A stretch of DNA of 64,000 bases from assembly GCA_973895155.1 (NCBI GenBank), contig OZ316891.1:5270001-5334000 (forward strand). The letters run 5' to 3'. Within the stretch, counting starts at the first letter, position 1. Each line of letters opens with the position of its first letter. This document shows positions 42,340-53,308 of this stretch, piece by piece. This stretch comes from Marsupella aquatica (taxonomy: Eukaryota; Marchantiophyta). A program made the translations under genes and the position numbers. Below the pieces are notes generated by a model. The model was given only the letters and a program-made list of their open reading frames with translations, was not told where the DNA came from and made no database searches.

Positions 42340-45289
42340 ATGTCTACATCCGATAGTTCCACATCGGATTCAGACTCTGACACGAGCTTGTCCGAGGGGG
42401 AGGTTCCTCCACCCCCTCCTCTTGATCGTCCTCGTGCTCCACTAGGGCCCATACCTTGCTGGTGTGTGAGATGCAAGGGACTTGTGGTTCGACATGCCTG
42501 GGAGACTTGTGAGCACATTGAGAACTATGGTCGCCATGAGGGTGATATGCCAGGTTATTTGCCTAGCCAGGTAAATAATTATACATACATCCCCCCTTTC
42601 ATTTCATGAAACGGCAATTGGTGAAATATTGTATATAATTAGCTTGCATTCAAATAACACTACTTAATTTATTGTGTGTTGAAATAGGTGCCTCGTAGAC
42701 CCCCACCTCCTTTGGTTGATGATGCTGTGTGGCTAGAAGGGTTTCTAGCAAGAGCAAGGGACTTGCTTGCATCCCCCCTTGCCCATCCACCTCTTAGCCC
42801 CCCTGCTCCTATCCCCATAGTCGAGCATGTAGAGGGTGAACCGGTCTCTCGACCGGAGGTTGGGTGTACAAGAGTCCTACGTACACGACCACGGTCTCGT
42901 AGACGTAGACGGCAATATGAGCCACTGGAACAGGTAGACAACAGGGAAGAGGTGTTAGGCAGTGCCCGACCATCCAACAACGTAGATTATATTGGGGTTG
43001 ATGGACGGTTTGGAGCATCTTATCTCAGTGGTAGGGCAGCCGACATTTTGAAAGACTTTGATCCTAGTCTCTTCAAATTGCCAGACTACATTCCTATTAA
43101 TGAACCGGTTGAGATATGGGGTCACTCTTGGATAGTGAAAGATTCCTCCATTGGTGCTGATATAGGATATGGTCTATATGCTTTGGAGGACATTATTGTC
43201 CCTCCAAAGCCATGGAGACGTGGCTATGATGGAGAGCACCTTTTCCCTTACATTGGAGCTATATACAACGCTAAGAGTTGGAACATTTTGTTGCGTCAAC
43301 ACCCAAGTTGGGGGGTGTACGCATTAAGGATGGACTCAGACCTAGACGAGGTCTTCACTAGGCCGTGGCATTGTAGGATGATTGATGGTGACCCTGTTCG
43401 GAATTGTAATTTAGCAGGGTACATCAATAGTACCACGGGTAGAGGTAGAGATTTGGAGGCTAATGTAGAGTGGATCCAGATGTTTGGTCCACCTAGCACT
43501 AGTACATATTAAGCTGATTTCCGATGCTCAATTTTTGCGAACAATCGGCGTCCGATTCTTTTAGCATCGGAAATTCCGATTATCAAAAAATGGCAATATG
43601 CCATACTCTCAGCTTCGGATATCTTCATTTCCGATATAATTGACAACGAAACCTTTCCGATGCGTTAAAAAACGGATCATATCCGTTAGAAAACACATCG
43701 GATCCCTCAATAGAAACTTTGATTGATATGTCCGATGTTTTTTGTAACGAAAATGATGTGCGTTACAATATTGATCGAAAACTTTCCGTAGTTAATAATA
43801 ACGGATATTATATCCGATTGTGCTAACATGGCAAAGTCCGATGTTGGGAGAATGGGAAAGTCCGATGCTAGGAGTATGGGAAAGTCCGATGCTAGAAGAA
43901 TGGGAAAGTCCGATGCTGGAAGAATGGGAAAGTCTGATGCTGGGAGTATGGGAAAGTCCGATGCTAGAAGAATGGGAAAGTCCGATGCTGGGAGTATGGG
44001 AAAGTCTGGTTATGACAAAAAGAAATTTTTTGATTGTGTTAGAATGAAAAGTTTTGATGTGTTAGATGGGGTATGTGGTTGCACCGACATACTCTTCCCA
44101 AAAGATGCAATCATTCTTGCATGCATGAATAACTTCATACTTGAGGCAAATGGACTTGAGTGTTGTTTTTGCCTCATTCCAAGACATATTGTTCCCTTAC
44201 GGAAATATGTGCTCAACATGCCAAGTCCAAAATACATCATCTAGAAGGAGGTTGCTTGTCCCATGTAGTCTTTGTTGCAAGTCCAACAACAACATAGTTG
44301 ATAAAAGATGAGACAATCAGGAGCCATTGACGCTGAGGCTTTGGAAGGACCAAAATATCATCCATAACTAATAAGCCATAATTATCCCATATCAAATCTA
44401 ATGAACGAGGGCTTTACTATCGATGAATGACCCCTGCCAGATTTCTATTGGTTTCTCCTAGGGGAATGTAATAGGGTAACTAGAATAGGTCACTTGATGC
44501 AAAGATCTAATCTCATGATAGAGAAAAATGGATCAAGAATGGGTCCAAATTATGGGTCTTAGTAAACTCACAAGTGTATAAAATCCCCAAACACTCTAAG
44601 TCAAACAACAAAAGTGCTAAGCTTGCATGTACAATGTAAGGAATAAGAACCACAAAGTTAAGCTCATGTTGGAGGAATAGCAATTGGGATGGGTGACCAA
44701 TTAGTTGAGAAAATTTGAAGAGTTCACATGTCAAGGGAGATGGGCACCTAGCTCATAGTTCCAAATGAAAGTAGAAACCCAATTAAAGGAAGAGATGGGT
44801 GACCTGAGCATGTCGCGTCCGCTGAAATGCATATCCCATTTTGATTGCTTCGGACTTTCCCATTCTCTCACCATCGGACTTTCCCATTCTCCTAGCATCG
44901 GACTTTCCCATTCTCTCACCATCGGACTTTCCCATTCTCCTAGCATCGGACTTTCCCATTCTCCCACCATCGGACTTTCCCATTCTCCCACCATCGGACT
45001 TTCCGATAGAAGTCCGATTGTCGATATCCGATACTATTAAAATGGCATGTTGCGATGCTAGTAGTATCAGATATATGGTTTTTCAAATTTTATTTTACAA
45101 AGGCGTCCGATGTGGAGAGAATCGGAAAAAGGAGGTAAAATGTACTAGTGTAGAGCTCCATATTTTGTGAAACATATGGATGATCACATCATGACGGTCG
45201 CTGTTAGGACCATTAGAGCTGGTGAGGAGTTATTGTGTGATTATGAGTGGGATGCACCAAAATTGTCCCTACGTTCCCGTCCAAGATAG
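42340..45289 (+). CDS. CACTA-1 zinc-finger-like plus SET-domain protein (lysine methyltransferase-like), split by a nested element
   Basis: Exon 1 (42340-42570, donor GTAAAT) encodes a Ser/Asp-rich start and a C-x-C-x-x-C...C-x-x-H cluster (CWCVRCKG, TCEHIENYG), as found at the start of tnp2 proteins. Exon 2 starts at 42688, is interrupted at 43,496 by a nested CACTA element, and resumes at 45,154. The joined protein has 391 residues. SET signatures in order: DSSIGADIGYGLYALEDI (229-246), LFPYIGA (262-268), IDGDPVRNCNLAGYIN (309-324), then after the insertion VAVRTIRAGEELLCDYEW (362-379), with the GEEL and DY pieces typical of the SET C-terminus. No pre-SET or post-SET cysteines are seen, and the usual N-H-S after the Asn is N-S-T. 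SET proteins methylate lysines, mostly on histones. In its present split state the second half cannot be translated with the first unless the insert is removed. Confidence 0.85.
43828..44019 (+). repeat. Left 24-bp subterminal array of CACTA-2 (8 units)
   Basis: Eight consecutive 24-bp units of the form ATGGGAAAGTCCGATGCTRG plus four bases, with few changes. Because 24 is a multiple of three the array reads as an open frame, which is not evidence of a gene. Confidence 0.95.
44849..45006 (-). repeat. Right 24-bp subterminal array of CACTA-2 (about 6-7 units, inverted)
   Basis: The same unit in opposite orientation (CATCGGACTTTCCCATTCTC plus four bases) is repeated head-to-tail. The two arrays can pair with each other as long inverted repeats around a core of about 0.8 kb. 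Confidence 0.95.
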
Positions 45290-45411
45290 TTTCTTGGACT
45301 TACATATATACATATATATATATCGGATTCTTTTCCATTTTTAACATTGGATAATTGGTTGTTCACAATATTGATGTTGATGAGATTGCATGCATTGATG
45401 TTGTATGATAG

Positions 45412-48400
45412 AATCAATATGTGGTGCCTGATATTGGGGTAATATCACGAGCTATGCGGCAACACCTTGTTGAGGCCATGGTGGCGAATGATGGGGAGGA
45501 GAATGAGGTACAACATGAGGATGATGACTCTACCCAAGATCGGCTTGAAGATGAGGAGGCCATGGATGAGCTCATGAACCAATTTTATGAAGATGATGCT
45601 GATATTGGTATGGAGGAGATGGGTTTCACCGATGACAACACCACTCATCCTTCTAGGGGGGGCCAGCAGAAGGAATGGGAAGAGGCTCAACGTCATGCTC
45701 GTACTCGCATATTTGAGGGGAGTAGGTTATCTCGGCTCTCAGCAATAATGTTATTGTTGAATGTGCAACAAAGACATGGAGCCAGCAACCTACTTTTGGA
45801 TGATGTTTTTCGTACCCTACATGATCGCATTTTACCACCAGGCAACAACATGCCAAGGTCTTGGAAGGAGGCTAAACAGGTGTTGAAGTCCATTGGTCTA
45901 AAGTATGAAGTGATACATGCATGTGTAAATGACTGCATTCTTTTTAGGGGTGAGCATGAAAATGCAATCATATGTCCTGAGTGTGAGAAGCCGCGGTACC
46001 GTGATGACATGTTGATAGGGAAGGTGCCTCAAAAAGTTATGCGGTATTTTCCTCTCATCCCTCGATTGCGAAATCAATACCGTTGTGCAGAGTTGGCTGA
46101 GTATATGGTATGGCACTCACAACATCGTTCTGATATGGGTACAGACTCCAGTGCCATGCGAATGATGGTTGACTCTCCTGCCAATCGATTTGTAGAGGAT
46201 AGATGGGGTGAGTTCAAAACTGACCCACGACATGTGAGACTTGGATTGGCAGCAGATGGTATTAGCCCTTTTGCATTGGCAGGTAAAGCAAAACCATATT
46301 CAGTATGGCCAGTAGTTCTAACAAACTACAATATCCCTCCATGGATGGCCATGAAGAAAGGTCATCTACTACTCTCAATGATCATCCCGGGTCCTAAGCA
46401 AGTAAAAAAGATTGACATCTACTTGCAACCTTTGATTGATGAGCTTTTGCAACTTTGGAGGGGAGTGGATTGTTATGACGGACGTCGCAACACTGGAGGT
46501 TTATCTCGCGCATTCACCCTCAAGGCCATTCTTATGTGGACCATGCATGATTTACCAGGTAATCACAATAAACCTTGCAATTAATTTAACCCTATTTCAT
46601 CAATCTTGCACTTAATTAAAAATTGTATTTTTTTCTCTAACCTTCTTTCATTGGCTGGCTGTCCCTTGACCAATCATAGGGTTTGGATATATCTCTGGAT
46701 TGCAAACATCAGGCTATCAAGCTTGCCCTTCATGTGGACCAGATTTGGAGGGAGTGGCAAGACGCAAGTCAACTACTTTGCGGAAGATAGTTTACATTGG
46801 TCATACTAAATATCTTCCAGCAGACCATCCTTGGAGGAGTGACCACTTCCTGTATGACACTGATGAGGGCCAACCTGATACCCGTCCTCAACCTCAGCGA
46901 AAGGATCCAGCATATTGGAGAGAGGTATGGCAAAGAGTTCAAAACCCAGATGATCCATTACAATTTCTCAGATGTGGGATGACCCGTTTGTCTGCATTAT
47001 CACAGTTGCCATATTGGTCAGAGATGCCCATTAATCACTTGTTAGATCCGATGCACATTGAGGGGAATGTGGGGAGGTCATTGATTCGTCATCTATATGG
47101 GGAGAAGAACCACAATTGGAGAGAAAGTTGTGAGGAGATGGGGATGCATGGTCTTCTTGGTTTTTGGCCATCTTTGGACCCCCCTGGAGACCCCCCTAGC
47201 ATCCATCCACCTTGGGTTTTGACTAGGGCAGAGCGCACTGAGTTTCGCAGACGTATTGGGTCAATGAGGTTTCCCATAGGTTATGGCGCAAATCTCCAAA
47301 AAGCATTTGGGGGGGATGATTCTCCAAAATGGCCATCTTACTTGAAAACACATGATTATCATCGGTTACTAGAACATGTCATTCCAGTTGCGATTATTGG
47401 ATTGGGTAGTGAGGAACTTCGTGATGCCCTTTGGTCATTGGGAAAGCTTTTGAGATGGGTATGTCAGAAGGAGGTACAGGAGGATGAAACTGCTGCAATG
47501 GAGATATTTGGAGTAGAGGTTATTTGTAAGTTGGAGAAGGCACTCCCTCCCTCTTTCTTTGATGGCCAGGTTCATTTTCTCATACATTTAGTGCATGAGG
47601 TTGCAATTGCAGGCCCAGTGCATTGTCGATGGATGTATTGGGTTGAGCGTTATATGGGGGTGATGAAGTCGTACGTCTCTAATCGCGCTAGGGTGGAAGG
47701 TAGCATTGCAGAGCGTCATCTTGGAGCAGAGAGTATGTTTTATTGTACAAACATAGTTGCCACACTAGATCCTAATTAACGCTCCTAGGGGATGGATACA
47801 TGAGGCAGCGCGAGAGGCGGACTATGAGGATGATAGACTCACTGGGGCATCAGGAGAGCGTCTCTTGAGCTCAGCGGAGCGTTTGCAGCTCACAACATTT
47901 ATGTTGTATAATTCACCAGAGGTTGTAGGGGAGTGGACAACATTTTATGAGGAGGAGAAGAAAAATAGTCGGCGACCATGATTATTTCCCAAGTTTCACC
48001 CATACATGAAGTCAAAGATGCTAGAAGTGGATGCCTTGGTGGGTATTGGGGAGAGCATATCACACTTCCCAAAGGTGACTGATAAGCTTCATACCTTGAT
48101 TCATGGTCCACTACTTATAGTCACGACTCGGACAGCCATGTGGTCCAAGGGAAGACATTTTCGTGTTGAACGACTTGATGAGAAGAGGGCAGCTACACAA
48201 GATTGTGGGGTGATGGGTTGGTTCACCCAGGATTCACAGAGTAGCACATTAGACAGGAATCCCATTCGGTCCACCGTCGCCCATTATGGAAAGATTGAGG
48301 AAATCCTTACCATAAAGTACCATGCACATACTACTTTGGAGGAAGTGGTATTAAAGTGCAAATGGTTCAAGATGAATCTTATGGGCCACAACCGGACATG

Positions 48401-48644
48401 TGAAGATGATGCATGCGGTTTTACCCGGTTGAAGACAACCGCAAATAGTGTCATCAGCTCAAACTGGAGGTCCTCAGATCCCTTTGCGTTCCCCCATCAC
48501 CTTGAACAATGTTTTTACCTACCCTATCCAGATGACTCAGATTGGTCCATTGTCATGCCATACATTCCACGATCACGATCCATCGTCCAGGATAGACCTA
48601 ATATAGTTATAGTGGAAGATACTGACATTCCCTCCACTAGTTAG
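45412..48644 (+). pseudogene. tnp2: CACTA-1 tnp2-type transposase, with one frameshift and one stop
   Basis: The tnp2 (TNPD) protein is the catalytic transposase of CACTA elements. Exon 45412-46558 (donor GTAATC) and exon from 46680 (acceptor CATAG) join in frame (DLPGFGYISG). Landmarks are an acidic N-terminal part, LAADGISPFAL with the first catalytic-type Asp (about 46,250), IDIYLQPLIDELLQLW, CPSCGPDLEG, and LLDPMHIEGNVGRSLI (about 47,046) with the D-x-M-H-x-x-x-N motif. The DUF4218-like part (GPVHCRWMYWVERYMGVMKSYV) and DUF4216-like C-terminal part (EVVLKCKWFKMN) follow. The frame ends at TAA 47,777-47,779. Family sequence continues in another frame from about 47,787 (GWIHEAARE), with TGA at 47,979-47,981, to 48,644. 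The upstream zinc-finger exon (ending 42,570, phase 0) could splice directly to 45,412 in frame. Confidence 0.85.
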
Positions 48645-48839
48645 ATATCTAGTACATCAAAGGCGTAGCTAACCCCTACCATCTTATTTGTGGCTATTTT
48701 ATTGGCATTACATATTTATCGGCATTTCATGTGTTCTCACACTCTACCATTGCATAAACTATATTGCTACAAGTATCCAGGATCAAACCATGACCACAAT
48801 ACAATGTCCCATTGTCAATCCCATGGAATCTACATCGCA

Positions 48840-49375
48840 CAGGCATCGGTACTCGGCCGGAGAACTAAACCTCTTTCCGATATTGAAAGTGACGGGACAC
48901 ATGCGATTCAAAACCTATCGGACACATTTTTCCGTTCCAGAAACCATCGGACCCCTCGGCAAAAATGATGAAGGAGGGGTCCGATATGCTTACCTTCGGA
49001 CAACTTCCGATACTGTAACTATCGCACGTAGGTTCCAAAGCAATGTCTTTCCCAATATTATGTCCATTGGTTTAAATATCGGACAATGTCCGTTTGTTTT
49101 TCCAACGAGCCTCAGGTCCGAGTGTAATTGCATCGGAAGCTAAAGCCTTACTTTTGTCGTCTTTTTGAGATGCTATTAATTTCGGACATTGTTCGATAGT
49201 TCTGGTATGGGATAGTTTTTGCGAAGCATTTTCCATCGGTACGTTTATTTCCGATATATCATGAATCGGAAATTACGATGGTTTTAATATCGGAAGTTGT
49301 CCGATGCGTTCGGTTTCGGACGGCTAAAAGAAGCCGCGATTTGAGTATCGGAAAGAGACCAAAAATGTACTAGTG
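48840..49375. repeat. CACTA-1 right subterminal repeat region
   Basis: Dense TCCGAT/ATCGGA motifs, mirroring the left end, continue to the terminal AAAATGTACTAGTG. Confidence 0.85.
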
Positions 49376-50814
49376 TTTGCTCACAGAAGTCTCTCACACC
49401 GACCCTGTCGACCTGTGGCATCGTCGCCTCAATCACGTGAACTACCAGATGGTACATCACATGTCCACGGGGTCCTTAGTCACTGGGATACCACCCCTTC
49501 CTCGGGTAAAACGGGTTTGCGACACCTGTGTTCTAGGCAAACACCATCGGGACAAAGCTCCCAAATATTCTTGCTCTCGATCTTCTCGACCTCTGGAACT
49601 CATTCACTCCAACCTTTGCGGACCAGTTCATGGGCCCGGTCCCACCAAGTATATTCTCACTCTTATCGATGATTTTTCACGCTTTACTTGGGTTTACTTC
49701 CTCGCTTACAAAAGTGATACGTTCGCAAAATTCAAGGACTTCAAGATTCTTGTTGAAAACCAATTCAACCACAAAGTTGGTTGTCTTCACTCAGATCGCG
49801 GTGGGGAATACATGTCCGCAGAATTTCTATCTTTTTGCAGGCTCCACGACATTCGATGTCAACTCACCGTAGCTGACTCTCCACACCAAAATGGCATTGC
49901 AGAACGCAAAAACCGCACCCTACTTGAAGCTGCCCGGATCATACTAATTGATTCTGGTTTCCACTGTCTCTCTGGACTGAAAGTATCCGTGCAGCTAATT
50001 ACGTCCAAAATCGATCCGGCACACGCGCCCTTCATCAGACTACTCCATTTCAGGCTCTACATGGCTCCAAGCCCGACCTCAGCCACCTCCGTGTTCTTGG
50101 TTCAACTGCATACGTTCTTATACCGGCCTCTCATCAGACCAAGCTCGGCATCAAAGCCATCCGCACCACCCTTCTCGGCTATGACGATCAATCTAAGGCC
50201 TATCGCTGTTTTGATGCTACACGCCAACGCATTCTCATCTCCAAAGATGTTACATTCGACGAGAATACCATGGGCATTCACGTCACCAATCCTATTGCCG
50301 CTCAACTACTATTCCAATCTCTCCTCACTGATGATATTCCTACAGCTTCGCTTGCTCCAGCAATTCTTGCTCCAGAGGGGGAACCAGTGCCCGATCAAGC
50401 ACTTGATCAGGAGCCTCCAGTTCTAGAAGAGGAGCCTATCTGCGAACCTCTGGAACCAGTATGTGAACGAATTGCGCCTGAGCCACTTGTTATTAATCCT
50501 GTCCCAACAACACCTCAACCAGCGCTACGACACTCCCTTCGGACCCGACAACCACCACCTTGGCACAACGACTACGAAATGAGCAGCAATCTCATCGAGG
50601 CCACTGGATCTGAATGTGGAAATCTATCTGTCAAAGAGGCTCTCAAACACCCAAGATGGAAGAAGGCCATGGAAGATGAAATCAAATCTCTCCTCGACAT
50701 GGGCACCTGGGAGCTAGTCTACCTCCCTGCTGGACTACGCGCCCTCACAGCAAAATGGGTCTTTCGTGTCAAGCCCAACTCAACCAGATTTCGACTGAAA
50801 GCTAGGTTCGTTGC

Positions 50815-51109
50815 TCGGGGGTCTCACTATATGGGGACCTCCCATCACCTGCGACGTTTTTAGGCCTTGGACCCCCTAAAATGTAAGAATTTTTTAATAT
50901 TTTTTAACCCCTATAAAGTTAGAATATTCTTGGAATATTCCAAAAATTGGATTAAAAAGGCCCTAATGTTATTATAAGTCTCAAAATTGAATTTAAAAGA
51001 CCCTATTGTTCTTCTACAAAAATTCTTAAGTCTTCCCTTACAACCAATAAAATGACCCTATCATTCGTCGCACTTGATATGCCATTTTTGTGGAAGTGAA
51101 ACCCCCAAG
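50815..51109 (-). mobile_element. 295-bp MITE, copy 2, inside Copia-2 (opposite orientation)
   Basis: It is the same length as copy 1, nearly identical in reverse complement, and has a 9-bp duplication GTTCGTTGC at 50,806-50,814 and 51,110-51,118. It interrupts the reverse transcriptase region within the ARFVARG motif. Removal restores the frame. Confidence 0.85.
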
Positions 51110-53099
51110 GTTCGTTGCACGTGGTTTTGAACAAAAGTTTGGCATCGACTACAATGAAACCTTCGCCCCTGTAGTCAAATGGTCCACTCTGCGTGCTGTC
51201 ATCGCCCTTGCCATAGCCAATGGATGGGAGCTACACCATATGGACGTCATCACTGCCTTCCTCAACGGTACCCTCACAGAAGAACTCTACATGCAACAAC
51301 CTCAAGGTTTTGAGACTCTTGGAAAGGAAACAATGGTCTGCCACCTACGACGATCACTCTACGGTCTCAAACAATCTCCCCGGGCCTGGTACAGTGAAAT
51401 CGACTCTCACCTTCGAGAAACTGGATGGACCCGTAGCACTGCAGATCCAAATCTCTACTTCTATCACTCAGATGGGGCGCTTCTTATTCTCATGCTCTAT
51501 GTTGACAATCTCCTCATCACCGGCAGCGATTCTGACAAAATTGCTGACATCAAATCCCATCTCCAACACAAGTACCAAATGAAGGACCTCGGCTTGGCCC
51601 AAAAATATCTTGGCATTGAGTTCCTCCAAACACCTACTGGCCTCATTTTAAACCAAGCTACCTACTGCCAGGAGCTCATCAACAAATTTGCCATCACCAC
51701 ATCAACGTCAATTCCTCTCCCTGAAGGCCACATCCTCACAACTGATACTTACACCCCGCCATTTGACACAAGTGCTTATTGCCATGCTGTTAGCAAACTT
51801 ATTTTTTTAACTCATACTTGACCTGTCATCTCCTACGCCGTCGGCATCGTCAGCCGTTACATGAGCGCTCCACAACAACGACACTAGGATTCTGTTCAAA
51901 ACATTCTCAAGTACCTACACGGCACTTATGACTATGGGATTACCTTTGTCAATACATCTACGACCTCCCTTCAAGGATTCACCGACGCTGATTTTCTTGG
52001 ATGCCCGGAAATTCGTCGCTCCCGTGGTGCTTACCTGATTCAACTGGCAAACGGTCCCATCTCATGGTCCAACAAGCTTCAAAGTACCATCTCTGACAGC
52101 ACCACTGAGGCAGAATACAAGGCACTTTCCGAAGGGGCTAAGGAAGCTGTCCATATTTGCAGACTACTTGCCGAACTTGATCCTCACTCCAAACTTACCG
52201 TTCCTCTCACTTCTTCAAACTCATCCATTCATCACAATCTCTCTCATGCACATATTCCTACCTCTGCTGACATCCACTTACACTGTGACAACCAGGGATC
52301 TATCAAGCTCGCCAACAATCCCGTTTTTCATGCACGCACCAAGCACATCGAAGACAAACACCATTTCATCCACAAAAGGGTGCTAGAGGGGGAAATCTCA
52401 TTATCTTACATCAACACAAACAAAAATCCCGCCGACATCTTCACCAAGCCTCTCTCAAAACTCAAGTTTGAGAAACATCGCGCCTTTATTGGAGTGAAAT
52501 CTATTTCAGGAGCACAGAAACACTCCTGAAATACACCTTCCTTCTACATTCCATATTTTGACAAGAAATACTCTGCCTCCCGCAATGTACAAAAACTCTG
52601 ATGACAATTCCCTGAATAACCATTGACCTCCTTACTTGCTTCTGCCCAATTTAGGTAGATTCCTGGCCTACGCCCGGCTGCCACTGCATAATAACGACGT
52701 CTATACAGCATCGGCATTCTATCAGCCTGATCTTCTTGGGAGACCTGAGCTTCAGAGGGGGCACTCGGCCCATACACTTCAGCTCTCCTCAACGACACTA
52801 ACATTCGGCTCTCCTGCTGCTCACCAATCCGCACCTGAGGATCCCTCCTCTCCTCCTCTATCTTCGGCATTCTGACCAGCTCATCGACATCCTGCAAACG
52901 AGTCCATCGGGAGACTCCCCTACATCCCCTTGACAGCAATTGCAGCAATCGCACCACTACTTTCAAAACACCACATATACTCACCACTAGCACATGACGG
53001 AATGACATTCTCGCCTTTTCTTCCTCTCTCTTCTCCTCAGTTATTTTGTGGACATCACCGTCCTCCTTTCTCTCCTCAAAAAACTTACTTGAGAGGGGG

Positions 53100-53308
53100 T
53101 GTTGTAAAACACTTGCTTGTAAGTCACTTAGGAGATTAAGCTTTTCTCTTAGCTTAACCTGCACCTCCATTCTTACTTCCGGCCGCTCTCTTCCCTACTG
53201 TCGATCCTAGGTTACTACCTTCCCTCCGTTGATTCCCCTCTCCCTAAATCCTACTTATAGTGAGTCCTGCGCTCAGTCCTACGTAGCAATAGATTAGTGT
53301 TACCAACA
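53100..53308 (+). repeat. Copia-2 3' LTR
   Basis: 209 bp, preceded by the purine tract GAGAGGGGG and followed by the target duplication TTTAA at 53,309-53,313. Confidence 0.95.

Larger units (their letters stand above)
43497..45150 (+). mobile_element. CACTA-2: non-autonomous CACTA element nested in the SET exon
   Basis: The ends CACTAGTACATATTAAG and AAATGTACTAGTG are of the same family as CACTA-1. The 3-bp duplication is TAG (43,494-43,496 and 45,151-45,153). Its 1,654 bp have TCCGAT motifs, a 24-bp array near each end, and no recognisable gene. Removing it with one TAG rejoins the SET frame exactly. Confidence 0.95.
37903..49375 (+). mobile_element. CACTA-1: large CACTA (En/Spm-type) transposon with tnp2, SET-domain and accessory genes
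   Basis: The ends are CACTAGTACATTTTCGG at 37,903 and its inverted counterpart ending AAAATGTACTAGTG at 49,375. Imperfect terminal repeats extend about 28 bp to a CCGAT motif. The duplication is TTT (37,900-37,902 and 49,376-49,378). Subterminal regions (37,910-38,360 and 48,840-49,375) are packed with TCCGAT/ATCGGA motifs in both orientations, the arrangement to which CACTA accessory proteins bind. It contains an accessory gene (minus, 38,684-41,164), a zinc-finger/SET gene (plus, 42,340-45,289) and tnp2 (plus, to 48,644). It lies in the Copia-2 region between protease and integrase. Removal restores that frame. Confidence 0.95.
36121..52529 (+). pseudogene. Copia-2 gag-pol, broken by stops, a frameshift and insertions
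   Basis: The frame starts at 36,121 (gag, UBN2-like). In-frame stops are TAA 36,718-36,720 and TGA 36,802-36,804. The same frame then continues with the CCHC knuckle (36,922-36,963) and protease D-S-G (37,201). After the MITE and CACTA inserts it resumes at 49,376 with the integrase finger (LWHRRLNH, CDTCVLGKH) and catalytic region (HSDRGGEY, HQNGIAERKNR). A one-base shift occurs at about 49,965. RT follows after the second MITE, with YVDN in place of YVDD (AAT at 51,507-51,509). Further stops are TGA 51,819-51,821 and TAG 51,885-51,887 (probably from Arg and Trp codons). RNase H runs to 52,529. It is not functional. The changes look like random decay plus transitions. Confidence 0.9.
35598..53308 (+). 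mobile_element. Copia-2: degenerate Ty1/copia element carrying four nested insertions
   Basis: 209-bp LTRs lie at 35,598-35,806 and 53,100-53,308. They differ at about three positions. The target duplication is TTTAA (35,593-35,597 and 53,309-53,313). The primer site TGGTATCAGAGC follows the 5' LTR directly, and a purine tract (GAGAGGGGG) precedes the 3' LTR. Without the inserts the element would be about 5.6 kb. Inserts: MITE 37,465-37,759; CACTA 37,903-49,375 (itself containing 43,497-45,150); MITE 50,815-51,109. Confidence 0.95.

Noticed and set aside
42688-43512. Treating the SET exon as a complete gene ending at 43,512
   Set aside because: The last residues and the stop come from the nested CACTA end. 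The true C-terminus continues after 45,153.
43828-44244. Open frame reading MGKSDAR-type repeats
   Set aside because: It is only the 24-bp transposon array read in frame (24 is a multiple of 3).
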